64,000 nucleotides of DNA from Stutzerimonas kunmingensis (GTDB lineage: Bacteria > Pseudomonadota > Gammaproteobacteria > Pseudomonadales > Pseudomonadaceae). This document shows, one piece after another, positions 43,014-51,662 of this stretch. The stretch covers positions 17,777 to 81,776 of the forward strand of contig NZ_JACXXG010000021.1 in the NCBI RefSeq assembly GCF_014764705.1, read 5' to 3'. How positions within the stretch are numbered: position 1 is the stretch's first letter; every line of letters starts with the position of its first letter. Under the pieces are notes generated by a model. That model worked only from the letters and a program-made list of their open reading frames with translations. It did not search any database and was not told the DNA's origin. A program made the translations under genes and the position numbers.

Positions 43014-44135
43014 GTGTATAACGTCGTCATCAGCGGTACCGGCCTTTATACCCCTGCCAACAGCATTTCCAACGATGAACTAGTGGAGTCCTTCAACACC
43101 TACGTTCATCGCTTCAACAGCGAGAATGCCGCTGCCATCGAGGCCGGCGAGATCCAGCCGCTGCCCGAGTCCAGCTCCGCCTTCATCGAAAAGGCTTCCG
43201 GCATCAAGAGCCGCTACGTTACCGACAAGGCCGGCATCCTCGATCCCGAGCGCATGGTTCCGCGCATTCCCGAGCGCAGCAATGACGAGTGGTCGATTCT
43301 CTGCGAGATGTCGGTCAAGGCAGCCGAAGAAGCGCTGGCCCGCGCCGGCAAGACCGCCGCGGACATCGACGGCGTGATCGTCGCCTGCTCCAACCTGCAG
43401 CGCGCCTATCCGGCAGTCGCCATCGAAGTGCAGGCGGCACTGGGGATCAAGGGTTTCGGCTTCGACATGAACGTGGCGTGCTCGTCGGCCACGTTCGGCA
43501 TCCAGAACGCGGTCAACAGCATCAAGCTGGGCCAGGCGCGCGCGATCCTGATGGTCAACCCCGAGATCTGTACCGGGCATATGAACTTCCGCGACCGCGA
43601 CAGCCATTTCATCTTCGGCGACGCCTGCACCGCGGTAATCATCGAGCGCGAAGATCTGGCGACCTCGGCGCAGCAGTGGGACGTCATCAGTACCAAGCTG
43701 GTGACCGAGTTTTCCAACAACATCCGCAACAACTTCGGCTTTCTCAACCGTGCTGCCGAAGAGCACATGAACGATCCGGACAAGCTGTTCATCCAGGAAG
43801 GTCGCAAGGTGTTCAAGGAAGTCTGTCCGATGGTGGCGGAGCTGATCGGTGAGCACCTGGCGGAGAACGACATCGCTGTGGAATCGGTGAAGCGTTTCTG
43901 GCTGCACCAGGCCAACCTGAACATGAACCACCTGATCGTGCGCCGCCTGCTGGGCCGCGACGCCACCGAGGAAGAGGCGCCGGTGATCCTCGATACCTAC
44001 GCCAATACCAGTTCGGCCGGCTCGGTGATCGCCTTCCACAAGCACCAGGACGACCTGCCCAGCGGCAGCCTCGGTGTGCTCAGCTCGTTCGGTGCGGGCT
44101 ACTCGATCGGCAGCGTGATCCTGCGCAAGCGCTGA
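43014..44135 (+). CDS. beta-ketoacyl-ACP synthase III-like enzyme
   Basis: 373 residues. A GTG start is chosen because AGAGGAAC lies 7 bases before it and the conserved YNVVISGTGLYTPAN follows at once. The catalytic Cys is in NVACSSATFGIQNAV near residue 150, His in WLHQANLNMNHL near 302 and Asn in YANTSSAGS near 333. It is longer than FabH and resembles the FabH-like group that I recall in P. aeruginosa using medium-chain acyl-CoA; that role is an inference. Single-gene unit. Confidence 0.82.
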   Translation: MYNVVISGTGLYTPANSISNDELVESFNTYVHRFNSENAAAIEAGEIQPLPESSSAFIEKASGIKSRYVTDKAGILDPERMVPRIPERSNDEWSILCEMSVKAAEEALARAGKTAADIDGVIVACSNLQRAYPAVAIEVQAALGIKGFGFDMNVACSSATFGIQNAVNSIKLGQARAILMVNPEICTGHMNFRDRDSHFIFGDACTAVIIEREDLATSAQQWDVISTKLVTEFSNNIRNNFGFLNRAAEEHMNDPDKLFIQEGRKVFKEVCPMVAELIGEHLAENDIAVESVKRFWLHQANLNMNHLIVRRLLGRDATEEEAPVILDTYANTSSAGSVIAFHKHQDDLPSGSLGVLSSFGAGYSIGSVILRKR

Positions 44136-44150
44136 TTCGCCCTGGCCGGC

Positions 44151-44558
44151 TCAGCCGGTCAGCTCACACATTCGCTGCAGCACGGCATTCATGCCATTGC
44201 TGCGCGAAGGCGACAATTGCCGCGAAAGGCCAAGACGGGCGTACCAGTCGGCCATGTCCACTTCGGCCAGATCGGCAGCTTCCAGGCCGTTGACTCTTGC
44301 CAGCAGTACCGCCAGCAGGCCGCGGATGAGCCGGGCATCACTGGCGGCGCGAAAATGCCAGCAGCCGTCCTGTCGTTCGCCGACCAGCCACACGCGACTT
44401 TCGCAGCCCGATACCTGATTCGTTTCGCTGCGTTCATCTTCATCCAACGGTGCCAGCCGCTCACCCCATTGCATCAGCAAACGTGCGCGCTGCTCCCAGC
44501 CGGCCGCCTGGCTGAATGCCTCCAGCGCTTCGCCAGCGGCTTGCGGCAAGTCGCTCAT
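44151..44558 (-). CDS. SufE-family sulfur-acceptor protein
   Basis: 135 residues of the SufE/CsdE fold. The sulfur-accepting cysteine is in NQVSGCESRVWL near residue 51, with LIRGLLAVLLARVNG near residue 80. It overlaps the stop of the cysteine desulfurase gene by 4 bases and should take sulfur from that enzyme, as CsdE from CsdA. Confidence 0.9.
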   Translation of the reverse strand: MSDLPQAAGEALEAFSQAAGWEQRARLLMQWGERLAPLDEDERSETNQVSGCESRVWLVGERQDGCWHFRAASDARLIRGLLAVLLARVNGLEAADLAEVDMADWYARLGLSRQLSPSRSNGMNAVLQRMCELTG

Positions 44559-45760
44559 CGCAGTAACTCCAGGGCCTGATCGAGGGCGCTAAAGAAGCGC
44601 TCGAGGTCGGCACTGTCGTTGTACAGCCCGAGCGAGACGCGTGTCGCGCCATCCAGACCAAGGTGTTTCATCAGCGGCATGGCGCAGTGATTGCCGCTGC
44701 GCACCGCGATGCCCTGTTCGGTGAGCAGATGCCCCAGGTCGGAATGATGCACGCCTTCGACAACGAAGCTGGCCAGCGCAACCTGCGGCGAGCCGAGCAG
44801 GCGAACGCCGTTGCGTGCGGCAAGCCCGGCGAGCAGCTGGTCGTGCAATGCCCGCTCGTGAAGCTCGACCGCCGCAACGTCGAGCCCAGCCAGATAGTCC
44901 AGCGTGGCGCCGAGACCGATGACGCCGGAGATCGGCGGCGTGCCGGCCTCGAAGCCCAGGGGCGCGGCATGGAACTCGGCGTGTTGATAATCGGCGATGC
45001 GCACCATCTCGCCGCCGAACTGCCAGTGACGCAGCTGCAGCAGCGATTCGCCGCGGCCGTACAGTACGCCGACGCCATCCGGCCCGTAGAGCTTATGGCT
45101 GGAGAGCACGTAGAAATCGCAACCCAGCGTGGTCATGTCGTGACGGCCGTGCACCACGCCCTGCGCGCCGTCGACGATGGTCAGCGCACCTTGGGTCTTG
45201 GCCAGGTGCAGCAGGTCGTCCAGCGGTTGCCAGCCACCCAGCACGTTGGACAGCTGACTCACCGCCAGCAGTCGGGTACGCGGCCCGACCAGCGCGGCAG
45301 CTGCGGCCAGGTCGATGCGCCCGGCGGTATCGATCGGTAGCACCTGAAGCCTGGCGTTGCGCCGTTTGGCCAGCTGTTGCCAGGGCAGCAGGTTGGCGTG
45401 ATGTTCGAGGGCGCTGATGACGATCTCGTCACCGGCTCCGATCAGATGTTCCAGTCCGTAGGCGAGCAGATTCAGCGCTTCCGTCGCGCCGCGGGTGAAT
45501 ACGATTTCAGTGGGCGAAGCCGCGTTCAGCCATTTCGCCACCTTGATGCGCGAGTCTTCGTAAGCGCGAGTCGCACGTTCGGCGGGCTGGTGCTGGGCGC
45601 GGTGCACATTGGCGGCGCCGCAGGTGTAGTAGCCGCCGAGAGCATCGATCAGCGCCTGCGGCTTCTGTGCCGTGGCGGCGCTGTCGAGATAGGTCTGGCC
45701 TTGCGCTTCGAGCACCGCCAGGGCAGGGAAGTCGGCACGCCAGGGAGAAAACAGGGCCAT
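44555..45760 (-). CDS. csdA: cysteine desulfurase, SufS/CsdA type
   Basis: 401 residues. The start MALFSPWR is used because GGAGG sits about 10 bases upstream. The PLP lysine is in SSHKLYGPDGVGVLYG near residue 220, and the persulfide cysteine in RSGNHCAMPLMKHLG near residue 357. This is the type II desulfurase, paired here with a SufE-like partner rather than an isc or suf cluster. dapD is encoded upstream in the same direction. Confidence 0.9.
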   Translation of the reverse strand: MALFSPWRADFPALAVLEAQGQTYLDSAATAQKPQALIDALGGYYTCGAANVHRAQHQPAERATRAYEDSRIKVAKWLNAASPTEIVFTRGATEALNLLAYGLEHLIGAGDEIVISALEHHANLLPWQQLAKRRNARLQVLPIDTAGRIDLAAAAALVGPRTRLLAVSQLSNVLGGWQPLDDLLHLAKTQGALTIVDGAQGVVHGRHDMTTLGCDFYVLSSHKLYGPDGVGVLYGRGESLLQLRHWQFGGEMVRIADYQHAEFHAAPLGFEAGTPPISGVIGLGATLDYLAGLDVAAVELHERALHDQLLAGLAARNGVRLLGSPQVALASFVVEGVHHSDLGHLLTEQGIAVRSGNHCAMPLMKHLGLDGATRVSLGLYNDSADLERFFSALDQALELLR

Positions 45761-45834
45761 AAGCGGCAAACCTCCAGCTGCAGGGGATGCGGCAAGGCAG
45801 GCGCTCATGGCTCGCAGCTTGCCGCTGCTCCTGC

Positions 45835-46869
45835 TCAGTTATGCGCGTGCAGCGCCTCGTTCAGCTCGATGGCCGACTTGTGAGTCTTGCACTCCACAGC
45901 GCCGGTCTGCGAGTTACGACGGAACAGCAGGTCGCTCTGGCCGGCCAGCTCGCGCGCCTTGACCACTTTGACCAGTTGATCGCCGTCGTCGAGCAGGCTG
46001 ACCTTGGTGCCGGCCGTGATGTACAGGCCCGACTCCACGGTGTTGCGGTCGCCCAGCGGAATGCCGATGCCGGCATTCGCGCCGATCAGGCAGCCTTCAC
46101 CGACGGAGATGACGATGTTGCCGCCACCGGACAGGGTGCCCATGGTCGAGCAGCCGCCGCCGAGGTCCGAACCCTTGCCGACGAACACGCCAGCGGAGAC
46201 GCGGCCTTCGATCATGCCCGGGCCGGCGGTACCGGCGTTGAAGTTGATGAAGCCCTCATGCATCACGGTTGTGCCTTCACCCACATAGGCACCGAGGCGA
46301 ATGCGCGCGCTGTCGGCGATACGCACGCCGGCAGGGACCACGTAATCGGTCATCTTCGGGAACTTGTCCACCGAGAAGACTTCCAGCAGATCGCCCTTCA
46401 GGCGTGCTTCCAGCTGGCGCTCGGCCAGTTCGCTCAGGTCCACCGCGCCCTGGTTGGTCCAGGCGACGTTGGGCAGCAGCGGGAAGATGCCGGTCAGGTT
46501 CAGACCATGCGGCTTGGCCAGCCGGTGTGAAAGCAGGTGCAGCTTGAGGTAGGCCTCGGGGGTCGAGGTAAGCGGCGCGTCTTCGGCGAGCAGGGTGGCG
46601 ACCAGCGGGCGCTGGCTTTCGGCCAGGCGGGTCAGCAGCGCGTACTGGGTAGCGTCGAGCGGCTTCAGGGCATCGGCCAGCTGTGCAGCCTGGGTAGTGG
46701 TGATGCTGATTGCCTGATTGCCGCCGGCATAGCCGAGCAGCGGGGCGACGGCAGCTACCAGCTCGCCGGCAGGTTGCAGCAGCGGCTGTGCGTAGAAGAC
46801 TTCCAGCCAGTCGCCTTGACGGTTCTGGGTGCCAACGCCAAAGGCGAGGCTGAATAGGGTTGCGGACAT
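45835..46869 (-). CDS. dapD: tetrahydrodipicolinate N-succinyltransferase DapD
   Basis: 344 residues, the long form of DapD found in pseudomonads. The C-terminal half carries the left-handed beta-helix repeats (RIRLGAYVGEGTTVMHEGFINFNAGTAG, then VGKGSDLGGGCSTMGTLSGGG). It catalyses an early step of the succinyl branch of lysine/diaminopimelate synthesis; dapC for a later step is nearby. No unusual residues seen. Confidence 0.95.
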   Translation of the reverse strand: MSATLFSLAFGVGTQNRQGDWLEVFYAQPLLQPAGELVAAVAPLLGYAGGNQAISITTTQAAQLADALKPLDATQYALLTRLAESQRPLVATLLAEDAPLTSTPEAYLKLHLLSHRLAKPHGLNLTGIFPLLPNVAWTNQGAVDLSELAERQLEARLKGDLLEVFSVDKFPKMTDYVVPAGVRIADSARIRLGAYVGEGTTVMHEGFINFNAGTAGPGMIEGRVSAGVFVGKGSDLGGGCSTMGTLSGGGNIVISVGEGCLIGANAGIGIPLGDRNTVESGLYITAGTKVSLLDDGDQLVKVVKARELAGQSDLLFRRNSQTGAVECKTHKSAIELNEALHAHN

Positions 46870-46911
46870 AGAATTTCCTTTTTGTCGGCCGCGCCGTCTG
46901 TTGGGCGGCTA

Positions 46912-47283
46912 TCAGTTCGGCGCTGCCACTTCGGCAGCGTAACGATCGGGCTTGAAGCCAATCAGGGTCTTACCGCCCAAGTCGAGTACAGGGCGTTTGA
47001 TCATCGACGGTTGGGCCAACATCAGCTCGATGGCCCGGGCCTGGTCAAGATCGGCCTTTGCAGCGTCGTCCAGCTTGCGGAAGGTGGTGCCTGCACGGTT
47101 GAGAACGGTCTGCCAGCCGTGTTCATTGCACCAGGCTTCCAGGTGGGTGCGGTCTATGCCGACGCTCTTGTAGTCGTGGAAGTCGTAGTCCAGTCCGTGT
47201 TCGTCGAGCCAGGTACGGGCCTTTTTCATCGTGTCGCAGGCTTTGATTCCGTATAGGCACAACCGCTGATCTGATTCGGACAT
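46912..47283 (-). CDS. ArsC-family (YffB-like) reductase
   Basis: 123 residues. GIKACDTMKKARTWLDEHGLDYDFHDYK at the N-terminus has a single cysteine where true ArsC has CSKS, and PSMIKRPVLDLGGKTLIGFKPDRY ends the domain. This matches the YffB/Spx-like branch whose substrate is not arsenate. It is encoded between dapC and dapD, an arrangement I recall in pseudomonads. Function uncertain. Confidence 0.8.
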   Translation of the reverse strand: MSESDQRLCLYGIKACDTMKKARTWLDEHGLDYDFHDYKSVGIDRTHLEAWCNEHGWQTVLNRAGTTFRKLDDAAKADLDQARAIELMLAQPSMIKRPVLDLGGKTLIGFKPDRYAAEVAAPN

Positions 47284-47411
47284 AAACGACTCTCCAAGAC
47301 TCCTGCAAAACTGGACGGCGGATTATGCCACGCCTCGCCGGGCTATGGAGGCGAGCATGCCTTCTCGCCTCGAAGAGCGCTGCGCGGCAGGTGGCTCGCG
47401 AACTGTCTCTC

Positions 47412-47741
47412 TCATCCCTTCCCCGTCTCGCCTAGCGCCTGCTCGATCGCCTGCTCGTTCAGCGGGCGCACGACGCGCGCGAGCTCCTGGCCATTCTTCA
47501 GCAGGATCAGGGTCGGCCAGAGCTTGACCCGAAACGAGCGTCCCAGCGGGCGGCCCGGGCCGTCCTCGATCTTCAGATGACAAATGCCGCTGCGCTCAGC
47601 CAGGGCCTTTGCCAGTAGTGGCTGAGCTGCTCGGCAGTGGCCGCACCAGGTAGTGCCGAACTCCAGCAGCAGCGGCCCCTGCATGGCGTCGACCTCTGTA
47701 CGGCTGGGCTCGTTTTGTACGTAGTGTTCAGTCATGTTCAT
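47412..47741 (-). CDS. thioredoxin-family protein
   Basis: 109 residues with a thioredoxin fold: LLEFGTTWCGHCRAAQPLLAKAL contains the redox motif CGHC near residue 35, and FRVKLWPTLILLKNGQELARVV has the cis-proline (Trp-Pro). GGAGAACC precedes the ATG; the longer frame above is chance. No signal peptide, so cytosolic. It probably has its own promoter, divergent from the small gene at 47869. Confidence 0.82.
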   Translation of the reverse strand: MNMTEHYVQNEPSRTEVDAMQGPLLLEFGTTWCGHCRAAQPLLAKALAERSGICHLKIEDGPGRPLGRSFRVKLWPTLILLKNGQELARVVRPLNEQAIEQALGETGKG

Positions 47742-47868
47742 GGCAGGTTCTCCGTGTGCCTTCCAACGTTCGAACTTGCCGCCGGGCCGTCGTTCGGCGA
47801 GGGCTCTCGACCTTTTACACCGATGGTGTTGTCCATTGATGACAATCGCAACGGTGAGGTGACGAGTA

Positions 47869-48114
47869 ATGGCACGCAAGCATTTCGAGAATTTCGAAGC
47901 GATTTCTTCGGCGGTGCCTGCCGAGGATGCGTTCGAAGCGGTTATCGCCATCAAACGGCGCGACAGCGACGAGCATGTACACGTATTCAAGATCGCAGAT
48001 GGCCGTCGCTACGACCTGGCCTCCGAAGCCGACGCGATTGCCGAGGCAGCTTTGACTAAAGTTATAGAGGTCAGCGACGAAGGCGAGCTGATCTGGGAAG
48101 AACACGCCATCTGA
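47869..48114 (+). CDS. small conserved hypothetical protein
   Basis: 81 residues, acidic, no membrane segment. It begins MARKHFENFEAISSAV and ends DEGELIWEEHAI. The start lies after a purine-rich GTGAGG. No motif recognised. The pairing with the next small gene suggests a two-gene unit. Confidence 0.55.
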   Translation: MARKHFENFEAISSAVPAEDAFEAVIAIKRRDSDEHVHVFKIADGRRYDLASEADAIAEAALTKVIEVSDEGELIWEEHAI

Positions 48115-48128
48115 ACAGGAGGCAGCAT

Positions 48129-48290
48129 ATGAGCGATCACGACGAGCGTACCGAGGAGGCGCTTGATAACGCCAATCCCACATCCCGCGACGAGCATCAG
48201 GGCGCAGACATACCCGAGCACATGAAGCCGGAGAATCTGGAAAAACTGCGCGACTATGGCAAGGATGCGATCCCGCCGGGCGTTGCCTGA
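48129..48290 (+). CDS. small acidic hypothetical protein (53 aa)
   Basis: MSDHDERTEEALDNANPT at the start and EHMKPENLEKLRDYGKDAI near the end; rich in Asp and Glu, no hydrophobic stretch. An AGGAGG 6 bases before the ATG is a textbook ribosome site, which is why this short frame is called. It lies 14 bases after the previous gene and is closed by the hairpin at 48301. Function unknown. Confidence 0.6.
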   Translation: MSDHDERTEEALDNANPTSRDEHQGADIPEHMKPENLEKLRDYGKDAIPPGVA

Positions 48291-48300
48291 ACTCGTCAAG

Positions 48301-48321
48301 CCGGGCGGCCAAACCGCCCGG
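48301..48321. terminator. bidirectional hairpin between small ORF and dapC
   Basis: Perfect 8-base arms CCGGGCGG and CCGCCCGG around CCAAA in a convergent gap of 38 bases. It can serve both the small gene and dapC. Confidence 0.6.
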
Positions 48322-48328
48322 TGCGCAA

Positions 48329-49525
48329 TCAGAGCGTTTCGATGAAGTGGCGAATGCGTTGCGCCGCCTCGATGCATTCGGCCAGCGGCGCAACCAGTGC
48401 CATACGCACGCGGCCGACGCCGGGGGACATGCCGTCCACTTCGCGCGACAGGTAGGAACCCGGCACCACGGTGACATGCTCGCGGGCGAACAGCTCGCGG
48501 GTGAACTGTTGATCGTCCATCGGCGTTTTCGGCCACAGATAAAAGCCACCATCGGGGCGTTGCACGTCCATGACCGGCGCGAGTATTTCCAGCACGGCAT
48601 CGAACTTGGCGCGATACAGCTCCCGGTTGGCGCGCACGTGAATCTCGTCGTTCCAGGCAGCGATGCTCGCTAGCTGGGTCTGCACGGGCATGGCGCAGCC
48701 ATGATAGGTGCGGTAGAGCAGGAAGGACTTGAGGATCTCGGCATCACCGGCGACGAAGCCCGAACGCAGCCCCGGCAGGTTCGAGCGCTTCGACAGGCTA
48801 TGGAACACCACGCAGCGCTTGTAATCGGTGCGGCCCAGTGCTGCACAGGCGGTAAGCAGCCCCGCAGGTGGATTAGCCTCGTCGAAGTACAGCTCGCTGT
48901 AGCACTCGTCGGCGGCAATGACGAAGTCGTACTGGTCGGCCAGCGCGATCAGCTTTTTTAGCGTCTCCAGCGGCACCAGCGCACCGGTCGGGTTGCCCGG
49001 AGAACAGAGGAAGAGAATCTGGCAGCGCTGCCAGACATCCACCGGCACGGCATCGAAGTCCGGGTTGAAGCCGTTCTGCTCGAGGCATGGCAGGTAATGA
49101 GGCGTGGCGCCGGCGAGCAGGGCTGCGCCTTCGTAGATCTGATAGAACGGATTCGGGCTGACCACCAGACCGTCCGCTGAGCGATCCACCACGGCCTGGG
49201 TGAAGGCGAACAGTGCCTCGCGCGTACCGTTGACCGGCAACACGTGCTGCGCCGGGTCCAGTGCATCTGCGGCGAGGCCGAAGCGCCGCTCGCACCAGCG
49301 CGCGATGGCTTCGCGCAGCGCCGGAATGCCGAGTGTGGTCGGATAGACCGCCAGCTGATCAAGGTTGTCCGCCAGAGCCTGGGCAACGAAGTCCGGCGAG
49401 CGATGCTTCGGCTCGCCAATCGACAGCGCGATGGCACGCTTGTCGGCAGGCGGCTGTGCGCCAGCGAGCAGGCCACGCAGCTTCTCGAAGGGGTATGGGT
49501 GCAGCAGATTCAGGGCGTTGTTCAT
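48329..49525 (-). CDS. dapC: succinyldiaminopimelate transaminase DapC
   Basis: 398 residues, class I aminotransferase. The start MNNALNLLHPYPFEKLRGLL is the family N-terminus. PLP lysine in FHSLSKRSNLPGLRSGF near residue 238, with Asn/Asp anchors in SPGNPTGA and AADECYSELYF. It uses glutamate to aminate N-succinyl-2-amino-6-oxopimelate. ArsC-like, thioredoxin and dapD genes lie downstream on the same strand. Confidence 0.92.
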   Translation of the reverse strand: MNNALNLLHPYPFEKLRGLLAGAQPPADKRAIALSIGEPKHRSPDFVAQALADNLDQLAVYPTTLGIPALREAIARWCERRFGLAADALDPAQHVLPVNGTREALFAFTQAVVDRSADGLVVSPNPFYQIYEGAALLAGATPHYLPCLEQNGFNPDFDAVPVDVWQRCQILFLCSPGNPTGALVPLETLKKLIALADQYDFVIAADECYSELYFDEANPPAGLLTACAALGRTDYKRCVVFHSLSKRSNLPGLRSGFVAGDAEILKSFLLYRTYHGCAMPVQTQLASIAAWNDEIHVRANRELYRAKFDAVLEILAPVMDVQRPDGGFYLWPKTPMDDQQFTRELFAREHVTVVPGSYLSREVDGMSPGVGRVRMALVAPLAECIEAAQRIRHFIETL

Positions 49526-49575
49526 GGATGCAGTTCTTTCAGGATGAGCGCGGCGAACGCCCCGCATTCGTGAGA

Positions 49576-50241
49576 TCAGTCGTCGCGTGCGCCACCGTAG
49601 TAGGCGCAACCGCGCAATGTCTGGCCGTCCAGACGGAGCTCTGCGCTCAGGTGGCTGACCGTGCCGCTGGCACTGTCGACACAGCGCTGCGGTGCAACCC
49701 ACAGGTCAAGGCGCTGCTGGTTGGCCTCGCTGGTGAAACTGAGCTGGCCACCGGGAAGCTGCTCTTCCAGATAAGGCAGGGCGATCGGTGATTGCCCCGG
49801 CCGAACGAGCAGCATGCCGCGGGTGGTCACGGTCAGCATCCAGCCTGGTTCATGACCGCTGGCGCGCAGGATCATCTGCTTGAAGTTCTCCTCGCCACAG
49901 CCGTGGCCTTCGCGCTGCAGGCGATAGATGCGGGTCAACGTGAGTTGGCCAGTACCGTCCGGTTCGGCCTGACTGAGGGTGCCACGCAGGTCGGCGAACA
50001 GTGCATCCTGATCATCGGTTAGCAGCACCTGCGCGTCGTCCTGCAACCCGGTGTCTTGGCTCAGCAGTTTCAACGTCCGTTGCCCCTGGCAGCTCTGCAA
50101 CTGAAGCTGGCCCTCGACTTGTCGAACTTCACCTTGCAGGCGTTCGGTTGCTGCCTTGGCTGGAGGGCGCTCGGCGAAGAATGACTGGCAACCGGCCAGG
50201 GACAGGAGCAGTGCAATCAGCAGGGGGCGTGAAGAGGTCAT
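49576..50241 (-). CDS. conserved lipoprotein (COG3650-like)
   Basis: 221 residues with a lipobox LAGC (Cys18). The central region REGHGCGEENFKQMILRASGHEPGWMLTVTTRGMLLVRPGQ and the late RQRCVDSASG-type segment match predicted membrane-associated lipoproteins that carry a META-like ending (LDGQTLRGCAYYG). Function unknown. It is followed by a DUF3108 gene upstream in the same direction. Confidence 0.72.
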   Translation of the reverse strand: MTSSRPLLIALLLSLAGCQSFFAERPPAKAATERLQGEVRQVEGQLQLQSCQGQRTLKLLSQDTGLQDDAQVLLTDDQDALFADLRGTLSQAEPDGTGQLTLTRIYRLQREGHGCGEENFKQMILRASGHEPGWMLTVTTRGMLLVRPGQSPIALPYLEEQLPGGQLSFTSEANQQRLDLWVAPQRCVDSASGTVSHLSAELRLDGQTLRGCAYYGGARDD

Positions 50242-50295
50242 TGGAAAACTCGAAGCAGGTGGGAGGCGGCGGTCGCGAAGGCCCGCCGCGATGAC

Positions 50296-51006
50296 TCAGT
50301 TGCCTTTGACGGTCTTGCCGCCGACACGGCCTTCTTCGAGCATGATCTGGTATTCCTTGCCGTCCGTCTCGACCTGATGCAGGCGGACCAGCAGGTAGTC
50401 CCAGTCCTTGGCGAACCAGAGGATGGTTTCACGCTTGCTCTGCGTTGGGTCGCGCACGCGCTCGACCTTGATGGCATCGACCTGGCCGGCTTTGGTGCTG
50501 ACCTTGTCTTCGCCCAGTACGCGGAAATCGTAGGTTTCGATCTCGTCGCCATCGACCACCTGATAGCTCATGCTCTGCTTGCCGGCCGCGACTTCCTGCT
50601 GCAGCGCCAGCTGGTAGGTGGATTTGTCCAGCAAGCCGCGATGCAGCGGAAGCTTGACCGGATCACCCCGGTCACTGCCTTCGACCTGCTTGTTGTCCCA
50701 GTCGAAGCGGTGCTCGACACGCTTGCCCTTGCCCAGGCCGCTGCGCTTGAGGCGATAGGTCTGTGGCAGGAAGGTATCGCCCTCGGTGCGGAACGTGCTG
50801 CGCTCGTTGAGACTGGCGACCAGCATGGAGGCCTCGAAATCCAGCCTCCAGTTGCCATCGTCCAGCTGCTCGAGGCTGCGCTGAGCTGTGCCACTGACCG
50901 GAACCTGCTTCCAGTCGGCGGTGTAGCTAGCGGAGAAGGGCTTGAGCTCCAGGGCTTGGACCGGCAGGGTCAGCACGGCGAGAGCGAGCAGCAAAGCGCG
51001 ACGCAT
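50296..51006 (-). CDS. DUF3108 periplasmic protein
   Basis: 236 residues with a signal peptide ending near LPVQA. The mature protein starts LELKPFSASYTADWKQVPVSGTAQRSLEQ, typical of DUF3108, and is mostly beta-strand, ending EYQIMLEEGRVGGKTVKGN. Commonly encoded next to purN-purM in Pseudomonas. Function unknown. Confidence 0.85.
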   Translation of the reverse strand: MRRALLLALAVLTLPVQALELKPFSASYTADWKQVPVSGTAQRSLEQLDDGNWRLDFEASMLVASLNERSTFRTEGDTFLPQTYRLKRSGLGKGKRVEHRFDWDNKQVEGSDRGDPVKLPLHRGLLDKSTYQLALQQEVAAGKQSMSYQVVDGDEIETYDFRVLGEDKVSTKAGQVDAIKVERVRDPTQSKRETILWFAKDWDYLLVRLHQVETDGKEYQIMLEEGRVGGKTVKGN

Positions 51007-51014
51007 GGTATCTC

Positions 51015-51662
51015 CTAGATTCTGATCTGATAGCCGGAGGCCGGCAGGTTGACGTCGTCCAGCATCGCGCCTTGTTCGGCGAGGCGCAAGCGCCCTTCGG
51101 CGAACCAGCGCATGGCCAGCGGGTAGATCTGGTGCTCGGCCGAATGCACGCGCCGCGTCAGCTGCTCGATGTCTTCACCAGGCTCCACCGCCAGTGCCGC
51201 CTGGATAGCGACCGGGCCGCCGTCCAGCTCCTCGGTGACAAAATGCACGCTGCAACCGTGTTCGCTGTCGCCCGCTTCCAGTGCTCTGCGATGGGTATCA
51301 AGGCCCTTGTACTTGGGCAGTAGCGAAGGATGGATGTTCAGCAGGCGGCCCTGGTAGTGGCGGACGAAGCCTGGCGTGAGAATGCGCATGAACCCGGCGA
51401 GGATGACCAGATCCGGCGCATGTTCGTCGATTACTTCCATCAGTGCGGCGTCGAACGAATCACGGCCATCGAAGGCCTTGTGATCGAGCACTGCTGTGGG
51501 GATGTCGGCGTCTTGCGCCCGCGTCAGGCCGAATGCATCGGCCCGGTTGGAAATCACGGCGCGGATACGCGCCGGATTGTCTTCGGCCTGGCTGTCGATC
51601 AGCGCCTGCAGATTGCTGCCGGACCCTGAAATCAGCACCACCACATTGCAGCTTGCGGTCAT
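51015..51662 (-). CDS. purN: phosphoribosylglycinamide formyltransferase PurN
   Basis: 215 residues. VLISGSGSNLQALIDS near residue 9 binds GAR; the catalytic Asn/His/Asp fall in HNPSLLPKYKG-like HPSLLPKYKGLDTHRRALEAGDSEHGCSVHFVTEELDGG near residue 110-145. It adds the formyl group in purine synthesis. Its start overlaps the purM stop (TGATG), so the two are translated together. Confidence 0.93.
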   Translation of the reverse strand: MTASCNVVVLISGSGSNLQALIDSQAEDNPARIRAVISNRADAFGLTRAQDADIPTAVLDHKAFDGRDSFDAALMEVIDEHAPDLVILAGFMRILTPGFVRHYQGRLLNIHPSLLPKYKGLDTHRRALEAGDSEHGCSVHFVTEELDGGPVAIQAALAVEPGEDIEQLTRRVHSAEHQIYPLAMRWFAEGRLRLAEQGAMLDDVNLPASGYQIRI

